Shown here in pieces: positions 35,155 through 43,907 of a stretch of DNA of 64,000 nt. The notes beneath the pieces were generated by a model. That model had not been told where the DNA came from. It saw nothing but the letters and a program-made list of their open reading frames with translations, and searched no databases. The stretch spans positions 821,786 through 885,785 of the forward strand of contig NZ_MSCM01000001.1 in NCBI RefSeq assembly GCF_002954665.1, in the 5' to 3' direction. The first letter of the stretch is position 1. Each line of letters starts with the position of its first letter. The DNA is from Polaribacter glomeratus (GTDB lineage Bacteria; Bacteroidota; Bacteroidia; Flavobacteriales; Flavobacteriaceae). The translations under genes and the position numbers were made by a program.

Positions 35155-35958
35155 ATGAAAAAATTATTGGTATTGCTTTTATTTTGCACAAGTTTATTTG
35201 CTTTCTCTCAAGATGTAAAGCGCGTACATATAAACGGGAAAATTATTGTTGAAGGTAATGATCTTGAGAGTATTGCAGTTTATAATACGGTAACAGATAT
35301 CGGTACAATTACTGATAAAAATGGCGAGTTTGTAATTGAAGTCGCTTTAAATGATTTATTAGAAATTAGGGGTTTAGAATATCAGAATTTTGATGTTATA
35401 ATCAATACATCAGTTTTAGAATCTAAAAAGTTGCACATATTTTTAATTGAAGAAATTAATAAATTAGACGAAATAATATTAGTAAGCACTAAAAAACTTT
35501 CAGGCAACTTGGCAATAGATCTTAATAAGGTAAATAAATTTAGCCAAAAACTTGATGTAATTTATTTTGGTATTAAGAATGACGATACATACAAAAATAC
35601 TCCTGATTTGGGAAATCAAGTTAGAAAAAGAGTAATTCCGTCAGAAACTCAAACAATTACCGATGGATTGAATATTGTAAATTTAGTGGATCAATTGTTA
35701 ATACCTCTTTTTAGATCTGAGGTAAAAGATAAAAAAGCAGCAGGAATTCCAGAAGTACCTGCAGAATTTATTAAATATTATTTAGGTTCTAATTTTTTAA
35801 TAGAGAATTTTAATATTCCAGCGCATCGTGTAGAAGAATTTATTAGATATGTAGAAGATGATACTTTTGATTTTGATTTGTTAAATTACGGTCATGAAAT
35901 AGAATTTCTTGAATTGATTAACAAAAAAAGTAAACTATTTTTGGACGATAAAAAGTAA
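35155..35958 (+). CDS. Secreted protein with carboxypeptidase-like regulatory domain
   Basis: The 267-aa product has a signal peptide (MKKLLVLLLFCTSLFAFSQ). Residues 25-105 form a CarboxypepD-reg-like domain (HINGKIIVEGNDLESIAVYN, then GTITDKNGEFVIEV), the beta-sandwich that opens many TonB receptors. There is no barrel here; the remaining 160 residues are helical and unassigned (SETQTITDGLNIVNLVDQLL). Such short proteins are common near envelope genes in Flavobacteriia; function unknown. Confidence 0.78.
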   Translation: MKKLLVLLLFCTSLFAFSQDVKRVHINGKIIVEGNDLESIAVYNTVTDIGTITDKNGEFVIEVALNDLLEIRGLEYQNFDVIINTSVLESKKLHIFLIEEINKLDEIILVSTKKLSGNLAIDLNKVNKFSQKLDVIYFGIKNDDTYKNTPDLGNQVRKRVIPSETQTITDGLNIVNLVDQLLIPLFRSEVKDKKAAGIPEVPAEFIKYYLGSNFLIENFNIPAHRVEEFIRYVEDDTFDFDLLNYGHEIEFLELINKKSKLFLDDKK

Positions 35959-36009
35959 TCAAATTTCATAACTATTTTATCTAAGTTTTTCAAATCTTTT
36001 TAGCGAAGA

Positions 36010-36735
36010 ATGTCATATTTATTAATTGTCATTATTATTTTAATCATTTTATTCGTAGCATTAAAACTTAGGAAAACATCAAAAAAACTTCCTTTAAAAA
36101 ACCTTGTAATGCTAGAATATTGGCATCACATTTTAGTGCAAAACGTTTTGTTTTTTAAGAAATTAGCGCAAGAAGAACAAAAACTTTTTTGCGCTTAAAG
36201 TGTTCGTTTCTTAAAAACCACAAAAATTGAAGCCATTCTTTTTAAATAAAAGGAATTCGATTCTTTATTCATTATCGCAAGTGCTGTAATTCCTGTTTTT
36301 AGACTCCCAAGTTGGAACTATTGTAGCCATCAACTGTTTTATTTATCCTGATTTTTTCCATGAAAATTTACAATTCAACAGCAAAACAAAAGGTAGAAAT
36401 ATTACTGGTTTGGTGGAGCAAGAAAATTTGAAAACCTTATGATTTTATCTAGAAATGCATTGCATCATGGTTTTAGCAATACAACAGACAAAGGAAACAC
36501 TGTCATTTACGAATTTATTCATTTGTTAGACAAGCAATACACAATTCCGTCTTTGCAATTGATTGGTGCATAAAAAAATGGAGTAAATCAATAATAACAA
36601 ATCTGATATCAGAAATTATGGAGTCACATCAGAAATTGAGTTTTTAGCAGTTGCAGGAGAATATTTTTTTGAAAGACCAAAGTTGATTAAAAAAAAGCAT
36701 CCAGAATTGTATAGAATGTTAGAAACTTGTTTTTG
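36010..36735 (+). pseudogene. Decayed MtfA-like (M90) zinc metallopeptidase gene
   Basis: Reading three frames in turn rebuilds an MtfA-like protein: N-terminal membrane helix, LEYWHHILVQNVLFFKKLAQ, a stop at 36196-36198, then in the same frame FIIASAVIPVFRLPSWNY after a second stop. A shift follows to a frame with YPDFFHENLQFNSKTKGRNI, a further shift to MILSRNALHHGFSNTTDKGN and IYEFIHLLDKQ, and finally EIEFLAVAGEYFFERPKLIK. At least two in-frame stops and several shifts are present. The zinc motif HExxH has become YEFIH, and the part after it is shortened. The first 62 codons remain open but cannot encode an enzyme. MtfA of E. coli is a peptidase linked to Mlc and sugar uptake. Confidence 0.85.
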
Positions 36736-36757
36736 TTTAATGATTTTATGGAGATTC

Positions 36758-36888
36758 GCTAACGTTTTTGTATAAGCTTTGATGTGTTGTTAAGCAGTGA
36801 ATTTAGTAAATAAAACACAAACCAAGAAAGTCCCAAAGGACTTTCGTACGCAGGCTATTACTAGCAATAAAGTTTATACGTTGTTAGC
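36758..36888. repeat. Bipartite inverted-repeat element 1 with inner hairpin
   Basis: The left end GCTAACG...GTATAA (36758-36775) pairs with TTATACGTTGTTAGC (36874-36888). The two arms match in two boxes with unequal spacers. In the middle is a perfect hairpin GAAAGTCC-caaa-GGACTTTC (36826-36845). The plan of two boxes per arm with unequal spacing recalls integron attC sites, but the core bases do not fully fit GTTRRRY. Confidence 0.5.
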
Positions 36889-37029
36889 TTTTCGTTGTTT
36901 TTAGTTTATAATTTCGTTTTATTTCTCTTTTCTATTTTTCTAATCAAGTTTTGAACTTTTTATTTTCCAACTTTTAATTCATAGTTTGAGTAAATCACAT
37001 AATTCAGACTTTTATCATTTTGCTCGACT

Positions 37030-37203
37030 CCGCAAACTGTCTCAATTCGGATTTTGAGTAAGAATTCCGCCAAACTGATTCTCAGAGTTTGAGTAAATTC
37101 CTCAATTCATATTTTCCGCATTTTCCTCAATTCCGCAAACTTTCTAAATTCAGGTTTTGAGTAAGAACTCCGCCAAATCAATTTTCAGAGTTTGAGTAAT
37201 TTC
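37030..37203 (+). repeat. Two 71-bp direct repeats, 103-bp period
   Basis: 37030-37100 and 37133-37203 align without gaps with about ten differences. Both begin CCGCAAACT and end GAGTTTGAGTAA plus four bases. TTTGAGTRA occurs six times between 36980 and 37335. Confidence 0.8.
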
Positions 37204-37344
37204 ATACGTTTTACAAATTCAAATTTTGCTCAATATTCGCAAAATTTTTCGAGCGAGAGAGTGTTCCACATTTTTAGTTTTTCATTAAAAAACAATATTT
37301 TCAAACTTTAAACATCATTTTCAGAATTTGAGTGATCAATGAAA

Positions 37345-37395
37345 GCTAACTATAATGATATAAAATCGTTTCAATGTTTTATATCAGGAGTTAGC
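37345..37395. repeat. Bipartite inverted-repeat element 2
   Basis: GCTAACT + GATATAAAA (left) pairs with TTTTATATC + AGTTAGC (right), with a 5-nt spacer on the left, 3 nt on the right and an 11-nt loop. It has the same end boxes as element 1, 0.5 kb away. Confidence 0.6.
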
Positions 37396-37690
37396 GAAGT
37401 TAGGTTTTTTGGAGCAAAAAGGCAACAGGAAAAACCCCCTTTTTAATGTTTTGTTTTCTTAAAAACACAATTTTAAGTTCAATACATAAACCAAACTATA
37501 TAACTTAACAATTTCTACTTATTAAACCATCAGTAAAACCCCTTTCTCAAAATAATTCATCAGTTAAAAAAATCAGCAAAAAAAACTCCATTCAATACCC
37601 AAAAACACGTTTTCACACTTTTTTTACAATTTTTTGACAAAAGTATCGGCAAACACCATCTATATTCGTAAAAAATTAAAACGTACTATC

Positions 37691-38320
37691 ATGAAAAATT
37701 TACAAAATATTGGTTTAACATTTATCTTTTTAACGTCAATTATTCTAGTTATAAGTTGTACTAAAAGTAACGCAGCTACCACTAAAAAGGAGGTTGAATC
37801 CGCAATTAAAATAGCACAAAAACAAACTATGAATTTGTTTGTAACTCATGGTCATTGTAGTACGCCTTTTACAGGGAATGTTACCGATTTAAATATTGAT
37901 ATTCCGGTAAGATTAGATTTTGGAAATCCGTTAGAGAATATGAAAATTTCTTTCGATCTAGATCCTAACTCATTTATGGTATGTAAAGGAGAAGATGTAA
38001 CACAAAAAATTAAAACTCCTGGGTTGTTTATCAACGAGAAAAATGAAAAAATCACTTTTAGAACGACTCAAGTTTTTACTATGGGAATCGATTGGTATCA
38101 AGTAAATGGTATCATGTCTATAAAAGGAATCGAAAAAGAAGTGCAGTTATTAGTAACAGGAATTAGAAATCCGAATGAAACCAAGACGCATTTGCTTATT
38201 TTACAAGGACAAGTAAATTTATTAGATTGGGGAATTGATTATGACTTAATTGTAAATGGAGAATCGCTTGATGTGCCAACTAAAATGTTACATCTTAATA
38301 TGACCATAAAAATATCATAA
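37691..38320 (+). CDS. YceI-like lipoprotein
   Basis: The 209-aa product starts at ATG 37691; the open extension upstream lacks conservation features. It has a lipobox (LVISC) near residue 22. The mature protein is beta-rich, with HGHCSTPFTGNVTDLNIDIP, MKISFDLDPNSF and IMSIKGIEKEVQLLVTGI, which fits the YceI lipid-binding beta-barrel family. The resemblance is moderate. It probably carries a lipid or isoprenoid in the envelope. Upstream lies the decayed region; its promoter was not found. Confidence 0.68.
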   Translation: MKNLQNIGLTFIFLTSIILVISCTKSNAATTKKEVESAIKIAQKQTMNLFVTHGHCSTPFTGNVTDLNIDIPVRLDFGNPLENMKISFDLDPNSFMVCKGEDVTQKIKTPGLFINEKNEKITFRTTQVFTMGIDWYQVNGIMSIKGIEKEVQLLVTGIRNPNETKTHLLILQGQVNLLDWGIDYDLIVNGESLDVPTKMLHLNMTIKIS

Positions 38321-38387
38321 TGTAAAGTGCTTATAACAATTAGACGTTATAGTATAAAATTATAAGTTCTATTCATAAATCAGATAG

Positions 38388-38395
38388 TATCTTTG
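38388..38395 (+). promoter_or_regulatory. -7 box of radical SAM gene
   Basis: TATCTTTG fits TAnnTTTG and lies 16 nt before ATG 38411. It overlaps the TTG-started extension, which supports the ATG. Confidence 0.55.
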
Positions 38396-38410
38396 CACTT
38401 TATTTATTCT

Positions 38411-40270
38411 ATGTCTATAAACACGCTTTTAATAACACCCCCTTTTACACAACTAAATACAGCATACCCAGCTACTGCATACATTAAAGGTTTTTTGGAA
38501 TCTAAAAATGTAAAAGCAACGCAAATGGATTTAAGTATCGAGTTGTTTACAGCTGTTTTTACAAAAGAATTTATTGATGCTATTTTTAAACAAGCAGCAA
38601 TGCTGGGCAATCAAGAACTGCCTTTAGTTTGGAATCAAAGGCAAGAATATATAAATAAAGTAGATTCTGTTATGAACTATTTACGCGTTCAAGAAGTTAC
38701 AGCTGCCTATCAAATAGTCCACAAAGATTATTTACCGCATGGTCACAGACGCATAAAATTAAATAAAGATTTAACAACCGAGTTTGGTAAACTAGGCATT
38801 TTAGATAAAGCAAAACATATTGCAACGCTGTTTGTAGAAGAATTGGGCGATTTTATAAATGCCAATGTAGATGAATTTTTCTCTTTTACGCGTTATGCAG
38901 AACAGTTAGGCAGAGCCGCTTCTAGTTTTGATACGATTGATGACTATTTGCAATTTGAAACTACGCTAATTGAAGACGAAATGTTGTATTTGTTGGATGA
39001 AAAAATTCAGCAAGAGCAATATGACTTAATCTGTTTTACCGTTCCGTTTCCAGGTAATTTATTTTCCGCTTTGCGATGTGCACAGTTTATCAAAAAACAA
39101 TATCCGAAGCTAAAAATAGCAATGGGCGGCGGCTATTGCAATACAGAACTTAGACGTTTATCCGACCCAAGAATTTTTAATTTTGTCGATTTTATTACGT
39201 TGGATGACGGAGAAGCTCCTTTATTAAAAATAACCGAATTTTTAGACAGTAAAATAGGCGAGGAGTCTTTAGAAAGAACATATATCTGCCGAGATAGTAA
39301 AGTGGCATATGCTAATAAATTACCAAATACTATTTTTCATCATAAAAATTTACCCGCGCCAAGTTACATTGGTTTGCCAACAAACAAGTATTTATCTTTT
39401 TTAGATGTGATGAATCCGATGCACAGAATGTGGTCTGATGGTAAATGGAATAAGCTCACTATTTCTCACGGATGTTACTGGAAACAATGTTCTTTTTGTG
39501 ATGTTACGCTCCCTTATATTGGTAATTACGAAAATACCACAGCAGACGATTTGGTTAATAAAATTGAAAAAATAATATCAGAAACGGGTATTACAGGTTT
39601 TCACTTTGTGGATGAAGCTGCACCACCAAAAATGTTAAGAGCGTTGGCAAACAAATTAATGGAACGAAAAGTGTATATTACTTGGTGGACAAACATTCGC
39701 TTCGAAAAAACTTTTACGCCAGAACTGTGTTCTTTATTATCAAAATCTGGTTGTATTGCTGTTACGGGTGGTTTGGAAGTTGCTTCGGATAGATTATTAG
39801 CAAAAATGAAAAAGGGCGTTGATATTGCACAAGTTGCAAGAGTAACCAAAGCTTTTTCTGACGAAAATATTATGGTGCATGCCTATTTAATGTTTGGCTT
39901 CCCAACAGAAACAGCACAAGAAACTATCGATTCTTTAGAAGTTGTGCGTCAGTTGTTTCAAAGTAATTGCATTCAGTCTGCTTTTTGGCATCAGTTTGCC
40001 TGCACGAGTCATAGTCCGGTTGGTAAAAATCCGGATGAATTTCAAATTAATATTACAGGGCCAGAATTTAAAGGTTTTGCAGAAAACGATTTGTATCACG
40101 AAGACCCAACAGGAGCAGCCCATCACTTATATAGCGAAGGATTAAATGTGGCTTTAAATAATTACTTAAATTATAAAGGGTTTGAGATTCCTTTACACAA
40201 ATATTTCAACTTTAAAGTTCCTAAAATAACTTTAAAAAATGACTTAATAAAAGGGTTTTTGAACGCTTAA
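38411..40270 (+). CDS. B12-binding-domain radical SAM protein
   Basis: The 619-aa product starts MSINTLLITPPFTQLNTAYP, the usual opening of the cobalamin-binding domain. LKIAMGGGYCNTE lies near residue 240. The [4Fe-4S] cluster cysteines are in GCYWKQCSFCD (about 353-362), and the rest of the partial TIM barrel contains VDEAAPP, GGLEVASDRLLAKM and MFGFPTET. The subgroup with this layout has no assigned reaction. The last 75 bp of the gene are repeated at 43956-44030, bracketing the secreted-protein operon. Confidence 0.9.
   Translation: MSINTLLITPPFTQLNTAYPATAYIKGFLESKNVKATQMDLSIELFTAVFTKEFIDAIFKQAAMLGNQELPLVWNQRQEYINKVDSVMNYLRVQEVTAAYQIVHKDYLPHGHRRIKLNKDLTTEFGKLGILDKAKHIATLFVEELGDFINANVDEFFSFTRYAEQLGRAASSFDTIDDYLQFETTLIEDEMLYLLDEKIQQEQYDLICFTVPFPGNLFSALRCAQFIKKQYPKLKIAMGGGYCNTELRRLSDPRIFNFVDFITLDDGEAPLLKITEFLDSKIGEESLERTYICRDSKVAYANKLPNTIFHHKNLPAPSYIGLPTNKYLSFLDVMNPMHRMWSDGKWNKLTISHGCYWKQCSFCDVTLPYIGNYENTTADDLVNKIEKIISETGITGFHFVDEAAPPKMLRALANKLMERKVYITWWTNIRFEKTFTPELCSLLSKSGCIAVTGGLEVASDRLLAKMKKGVDIAQVARVTKAFSDENIMVHAYLMFGFPTETAQETIDSLEVVRQLFQSNCIQSAFWHQFACTSHSPVGKNPDEFQINITGPEFKGFAENDLYHEDPTGAAHHLYSEGLNVALNNYLNYKGFEIPLHKYFNFKVPKITLKNDLIKGFLNA
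40196..40270 (+). repeat. Direct repeat, copy 1 (3' end of radical SAM gene)
   Basis: This 75-bp segment ends at the stop codon and aligns gap-free with 43956-44030 (ten mismatches). The encoded tails are alike: HKYFNFKVPKITLKND here against HKYFNFKVPRITLKND in the second copy. Confidence 0.9.
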
Positions 40271-40357
40271 ACAACAAGTAATTTTATTTAACTTACTAAT
40301 TATTATATCGTATAATTTTCTTCTGATTTCAATCTTAAAAATTGAAATGCATATCCT

Positions 40358-40373
40358 TTACGGATTCCCGTAA
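40358..40373. promoter_or_regulatory. Candidate operator TTACGG-N4-CCGTAA
   Basis: A 6+6-bp inverted repeat with a 4-nt centre, placed 199 nt before the T9SS protein start. It is GC-richer than its surroundings. Regulator unknown. Confidence 0.35.
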
Positions 40374-40546
40374 GTTATATTGAGTTTTTTTTTATATAAT
40401 TGTAAAAAAATTGCTAACACATATAGATTAACCCCAACAATCAAGTTGCTTTTTGTTTATAGCTTTATTTTTTTACAAAACGAATGCGCGATAAATAGAT
40501 CTCATGGAGTGCAATGAAGGTTCTATTTTAAAGAGCGTTTAATGTA

Positions 40547-40560
40547 TTAATACGTATTAA
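40547..40560. promoter_or_regulatory. Candidate operator TTAATACGTATTAA
   Basis: A perfect 14-bp palindrome 11 nt upstream of the start codon; a bound protein there would cover the ribosome or RNA polymerase start area. Confidence 0.35.
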
Positions 40561-40571
40561 AAAAAAGCTAA

Positions 40572-41033
40572 ATGAAAATTAAACTATTCGCAGTATTTTT
40601 ATTGTTTGTTACAAATATAATGCTAGCGCAAGAAACCATACCATCTTCTGGCGGAGAAGCTTCTGGAAATGGAGGTTCATCAAACTACACAATTGGTCAA
40701 GTTTTTTACACTACAAATGGCTCAATTTCACAAGGAGTACAACATGCTTATGAATTTCAAACATTAAGTAGCCCATTGCTTACTTCTGTAAATTTAATTG
40801 CATCAACTTACCCAAATCCAACTCAGGATTTTATCACATTAAAAATATCAGATAGTACTTTAGAAAATTTAAGTTATATACTTTTCGACTTAAATGGAAA
40901 ATCTATTGCTACAGGAGAAATAACCAATACAGAAACCCCAATTAACCTACAAAATTCTGCAATTGGCATGTATATTCTTAAAATAATCAAAAAAAAACAA
41001 ACTATAAAAACTTTTAAAATCATTAAAAAATAA
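40572..41033 (+). CDS. Small T9SS-secreted protein with type A sorting domain
   Basis: The 153-aa protein has a signal peptide ending MLAQ. A short glycine-rich segment follows (SSGGEASGNGGSSNYTIGQV, GSISQGVQHAYEF), typical of small flavobacterial secreted proteins. The Por-secretion C-terminal domain covers about 78-153 (STYPNPTQDFITLKI, GMYILKI, KTFKIIKK). It should pass the outer membrane by the type IX system and be released or anchored at the surface. The next gene starts 5 nt after its stop. Confidence 0.88.
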   Translation: MKIKLFAVFLLFVTNIMLAQETIPSSGGEASGNGGSSNYTIGQVFYTTNGSISQGVQHAYEFQTLSSPLLTSVNLIASTYPNPTQDFITLKISDSTLENLSYILFDLNGKSIATGEITNTETPINLQNSAIGMYILKIIKKKQTIKTFKIIKK

Positions 41034-41038
41034 ATACT

Positions 41039-41806
41039 ATGAAAAAATTATTTCCCCTACTAGTAACAGTGTTAATTGCTGCTTTCGCTTTTGCGCAATC
41101 ACCAGAAAAAATGAGCTATCAGGCTGTGTTAAGAAATGCAGGTAATGAACTTTTGCAAAATAAACCTGTGGGTATGCAAATAAGTGTTTTGCAAGGAAAC
41201 ACGGCAATTTATGTAGAAACACAAACACCAAGTACCAATGAGAATGGATTAGTAACTTTACAAATAGGAACTGGAACAGTGTTAAGTGGTAATTTTTCTG
41301 CTATTGACTGGGGCAATGGTTCTTATTTTATTAAGACAGAAACGGATTTAACTGGCGGTTCTACATATAGCATATCAGGAACAAGTCAGCTTTTGAGCGT
41401 GCCTTATGCCTTACATGCTAAGACCGCTGCTAGTATAGAAGGAGACTTATATCTAGGCGCAGATTCAACAGTTGAATTAACAGGTGTAATTAGTAATAAA
41501 ATTAATGCACTAACATCAAGTTCAGGCAATATTTCTTGGACAGGAGCTGAAGGTAATTTATATAGCATTGAATTAACAGAAGATGCTGTGCTCGAAAACC
41601 CTTCCACCCCAATTACAGGTGCAACTTATATGTTTTTAATTAATCAAAATTCCTCAGGGCAGTGGACTTTAAGCTATGGAGATAAATTTATTTTTCCGGG
41701 TGGTATTGCTCCAGTTATTGACTTAAATACGAATTCAAAAAATTTAATGACAACTATTTTCGATGGAACTGACTTTTTAGTGGTTTCAATAAAAAACTTT
41801 TTATAA
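41039..41806 (+). CDS. Secreted tail-fibre-like surface protein
   Basis: The 255-aa protein has a signal peptide (LIAAFAFAQS). Residues 20-130 carry MSYQAVLRNAGNELLQNKPV, VETQTPSTNENGLVTLQIG and LLSVPYALHAKTA, a module found at the front of many flavobacterial surface proteins with fibre-like C-termini. The rest (130-255) is beta-rich, with no sorting domain visible. It is the second gene of the operon; the small upstream T9SS protein is a frequent neighbour of such genes. An adhesive or structural role is plausible but unproven. Confidence 0.75.
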   Translation: MKKLFPLLVTVLIAAFAFAQSPEKMSYQAVLRNAGNELLQNKPVGMQISVLQGNTAIYVETQTPSTNENGLVTLQIGTGTVLSGNFSAIDWGNGSYFIKTETDLTGGSTYSISGTSQLLSVPYALHAKTAASIEGDLYLGADSTVELTGVISNKINALTSSSGNISWTGAEGNLYSIELTEDAVLENPSTPITGATYMFLINQNSSGQWTLSYGDKFIFPGGIAPVIDLNTNSKNLMTTIFDGTDFLVVSIKNFL

Positions 41807-41809
41807 GAC

Positions 41810-43810
41810 ATGAAAAAAATAACCTATTTTTTATTTTTAGTCTCTTCATTCGTCTACTCACAAGGTGTAAGTTCAGGATTGTTTTTTTCTCAAGAAGAGG
41901 CCGGCTCCTCAAATTTCAAAAAAGTAATAATTACTTTTGATGCAGCACCAACAAAAGTGAACGTAAATAAAGCATTTTATAAGTATGACAAAGAATTTGC
42001 TTTTAGTTTTGATTTAGATGATGGTTTAGTTGGTCAATATCGTGTTGCTATGCCAATGTTTAATGGTGGAACTGTAATTTATAAAGACGGGAATACGCCA
42101 AATTACCCTGGCTTATTCTACACGGATGGTACAGGTAATAATATTCCGTTTTCGGCAACGCTTAACGTTAACATGAACCTAATAAACAAAAATGCCAACC
42201 CTGTAAGTAACATGAATGAATTCATGTTAAAAAATAGTTACGTTAAAAATTTTAGTTTAACAAATCATAGTTGGTCTGCTCAAAATCAATTTACAGCTCC
42301 AGGATTTAATAGCGATCCTGCCATTAGAGATCAGCAAATATTATTTCAAATAACAGAAAACTACAAAAAGTTAAAGGAAACACTGGGTGTTAAAGTACCC
42401 AATTTTACTGCACCAAGTAACGATCCTCTTTATGACCCAATAACTATTGGTTTAGTTGAAAGTGGATATTTAAAACTTGTGAATAATATTAATAATCCAG
42501 GGAATGAATTTGGACATAGCCCAAATAGATATGCAGAATATTGGAGTACTAAAAAAGCACTTGGATTGTCTCGTGATTTTGATACTTGGAAAGATAATAC
42601 TATAACAAGAACAGCAAGAGATTTCGATTTTATAAATACCTTATTAGCAACAGCTAAATTAGAAAGTAATCAGCACCTTTGGATTACACTAGGTACACAT
42701 CGAATTAACTTAGGGGAGCCTGAAACAACTAACGGAGGATCAATGAGATACAAATCTTTTAAATGGGTTATGGAAGGGTTGGAATCTAATTATGGCAGAT
42801 ATGGTGCAGACAATATGTGGATGGCAACAATAGATGCTGTTTACGGATATTTAAAATGTGTAGAGAAATCTTCTATTGTTCAATCCCAAAATGGAAGTAC
42901 GGTAACATTGTCTATTGATTTTTCTGAAGTTGATGCAGAATTTAGAGAACATTCTTTATCCTTATTAATTGATGCAGATACAAATATTACAAATATCGAA
43001 TACGAGGGCTTTGATGATTATTCGCATGCAATAAATTATAAAAATTTAGGAAATGCGAATGCTCTTATAAATATTGCATATAAACCAGTATATGAAAACG
43101 CAGTAACCGGAAGATTAGGAGCCTTAGTGGCTGTAGAAAATTTAGAAACTACCAAATCACAAACAGATTTAGATACTGCGCAACCCCTAGTTTCAGCGCT
43201 AAGAAACGGTAGCTATAAATATTCTTTACAAGCTAGAATAGATAGAGTCATCGTAACTCCGGGTGCAATTGTTATGCAAATTGATTTTGGTAGAAGTATA
43301 AATGGATATGAATTAATTTATCCATGGAATAGCTTTACAAATACCGGAATAGGAGTAACCGTCGGTTCTAAATTAACCAATTTAAGTTCAACAACATCAA
43401 TACAATCAGGAATAGATATAGAAATAACTGCGGCGTTTGAAAATTACGATGCTAATTTTTCTGGTGTGGAAGGAGATCCTTTAGCTAATTTTCCTTACGA
43501 GGCTGAAAGAGATTGTTTTAAAACATTAAATGGACTTACATCAACACTTCGACTTACCAATTTGGATGAAACTAAATTATACGATTTTACCGCTTTTTGT
43601 TCAAGAAATTTTATTGGAACAGGTACCGAAATAACAATTAATGGTGAAAAAGTTGTTGTTGGTCATAAAAATAATAAGTACACACTTGTTTCTATAGCCA
43701 ATGTGGTTCCCAATGCTGGCGGAATATTGGATATCCATATAAAGGGAACGGGTACAAATAATGTCTATGGATTTTTGAATATTTTACAAATTACAGAGAA
43801 AAATCCTTAA
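41810..43810 (+). CDS. Secreted NodB-like (polysaccharide deacetylase-like) protein
   Basis: The 666-aa protein has a signal peptide ending FVYSQ. Residues 50-350 resemble a divergent NodB/CE4 domain: FAFSFDLDDGLVGQY in place of TFDDG, then SLTNHSWSAQ and HLWITLGTHR as possible metal/catalytic histidine segments. The C-terminal 120 residues (LRLTNLDETKLYDFTAFCSR, VVPNAGGILDIHI, YGFLNILQI) look like a carbohydrate-binding-type beta-sandwich known from flavobacterial secreted enzymes. It might deacetylate an external polysaccharide; the metal triad is not fully canonical. Third gene of the operon, 3 nt after the previous one. Confidence 0.65.
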   Translation: MKKITYFLFLVSSFVYSQGVSSGLFFSQEEAGSSNFKKVIITFDAAPTKVNVNKAFYKYDKEFAFSFDLDDGLVGQYRVAMPMFNGGTVIYKDGNTPNYPGLFYTDGTGNNIPFSATLNVNMNLINKNANPVSNMNEFMLKNSYVKNFSLTNHSWSAQNQFTAPGFNSDPAIRDQQILFQITENYKKLKETLGVKVPNFTAPSNDPLYDPITIGLVESGYLKLVNNINNPGNEFGHSPNRYAEYWSTKKALGLSRDFDTWKDNTITRTARDFDFINTLLATAKLESNQHLWITLGTHRINLGEPETTNGGSMRYKSFKWVMEGLESNYGRYGADNMWMATIDAVYGYLKCVEKSSIVQSQNGSTVTLSIDFSEVDAEFREHSLSLLIDADTNITNIEYEGFDDYSHAINYKNLGNANALINIAYKPVYENAVTGRLGALVAVENLETTKSQTDLDTAQPLVSALRNGSYKYSLQARIDRVIVTPGAIVMQIDFGRSINGYELIYPWNSFTNTGIGVTVGSKLTNLSSTTSIQSGIDIEITAAFENYDANFSGVEGDPLANFPYEAERDCFKTLNGLTSTLRLTNLDETKLYDFTAFCSRNFIGTGTEITINGEKVVVGHKNNKYTLVSIANVVPNAGGILDIHIKGTGTNNVYGFLNILQITEKNP

Positions 43811-43842
43811 TAATTATTAAATAAAGACAACTTAAAATTCAT

Positions 43843-43907
43843 AGCGAAAATGTTTTTTATCGAAACAAGGTATTTAAAAAGTAAATAGTTTTTAGCTCAT
43901 TTTCGCT
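43843..43907. repeat. Inverted repeat after the T9SS operon
   Basis: AGCGAAAATG and CATTTTCGCT (10 bp each) are separated by 45 nt. There is no T run. It could be a processing or weak termination structure. Confidence 0.45.

Larger units (their letters stand above)
36736..37690. other. Gene-free stretch with palindromes and direct repeats
   Basis: No open frame with coding character is visible over about 950 nt after the MtfA remnant. The stretch holds two GCTAAC/GTTAGC bipartite palindromes, a pair of 71-bp repeats and scattered TTTGAGTRA motifs, annotated separately. It looks like debris of repeated sequence. Confidence 0.7.
40271..40571. other. Upstream region of the T9SS operon with two palindromes
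   Basis: The 301-nt gap contains TTACGG-attc-CCGTAA (40358-40373) and the perfect 14-bp palindrome TTAATACGTATTAA (40547-40560), the latter 11 nt before the ATG of the operon's first gene. No clear TAnnTTTG promoter box was found. Confidence 0.5.

Noticed and set aside
36010..36198. 62-codon frame as a standalone small membrane protein
   Set aside because: Sequence after the stop continues the same homology in the same frame, so it is the 5' end of the MtfA-like pseudogene.
37030..37203. CRISPR array from the repeated sequence
   Set aside because: Only two imperfect 71-bp repeats, unequal similarity along their length, no spacers of even size and no cas genes.
36758..37395. Firm call of an integron
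   Set aside because: The attC-like plan is suggestive, but the core sequence is not standard, no integrase is present, and the enclosed DNA encodes nothing.
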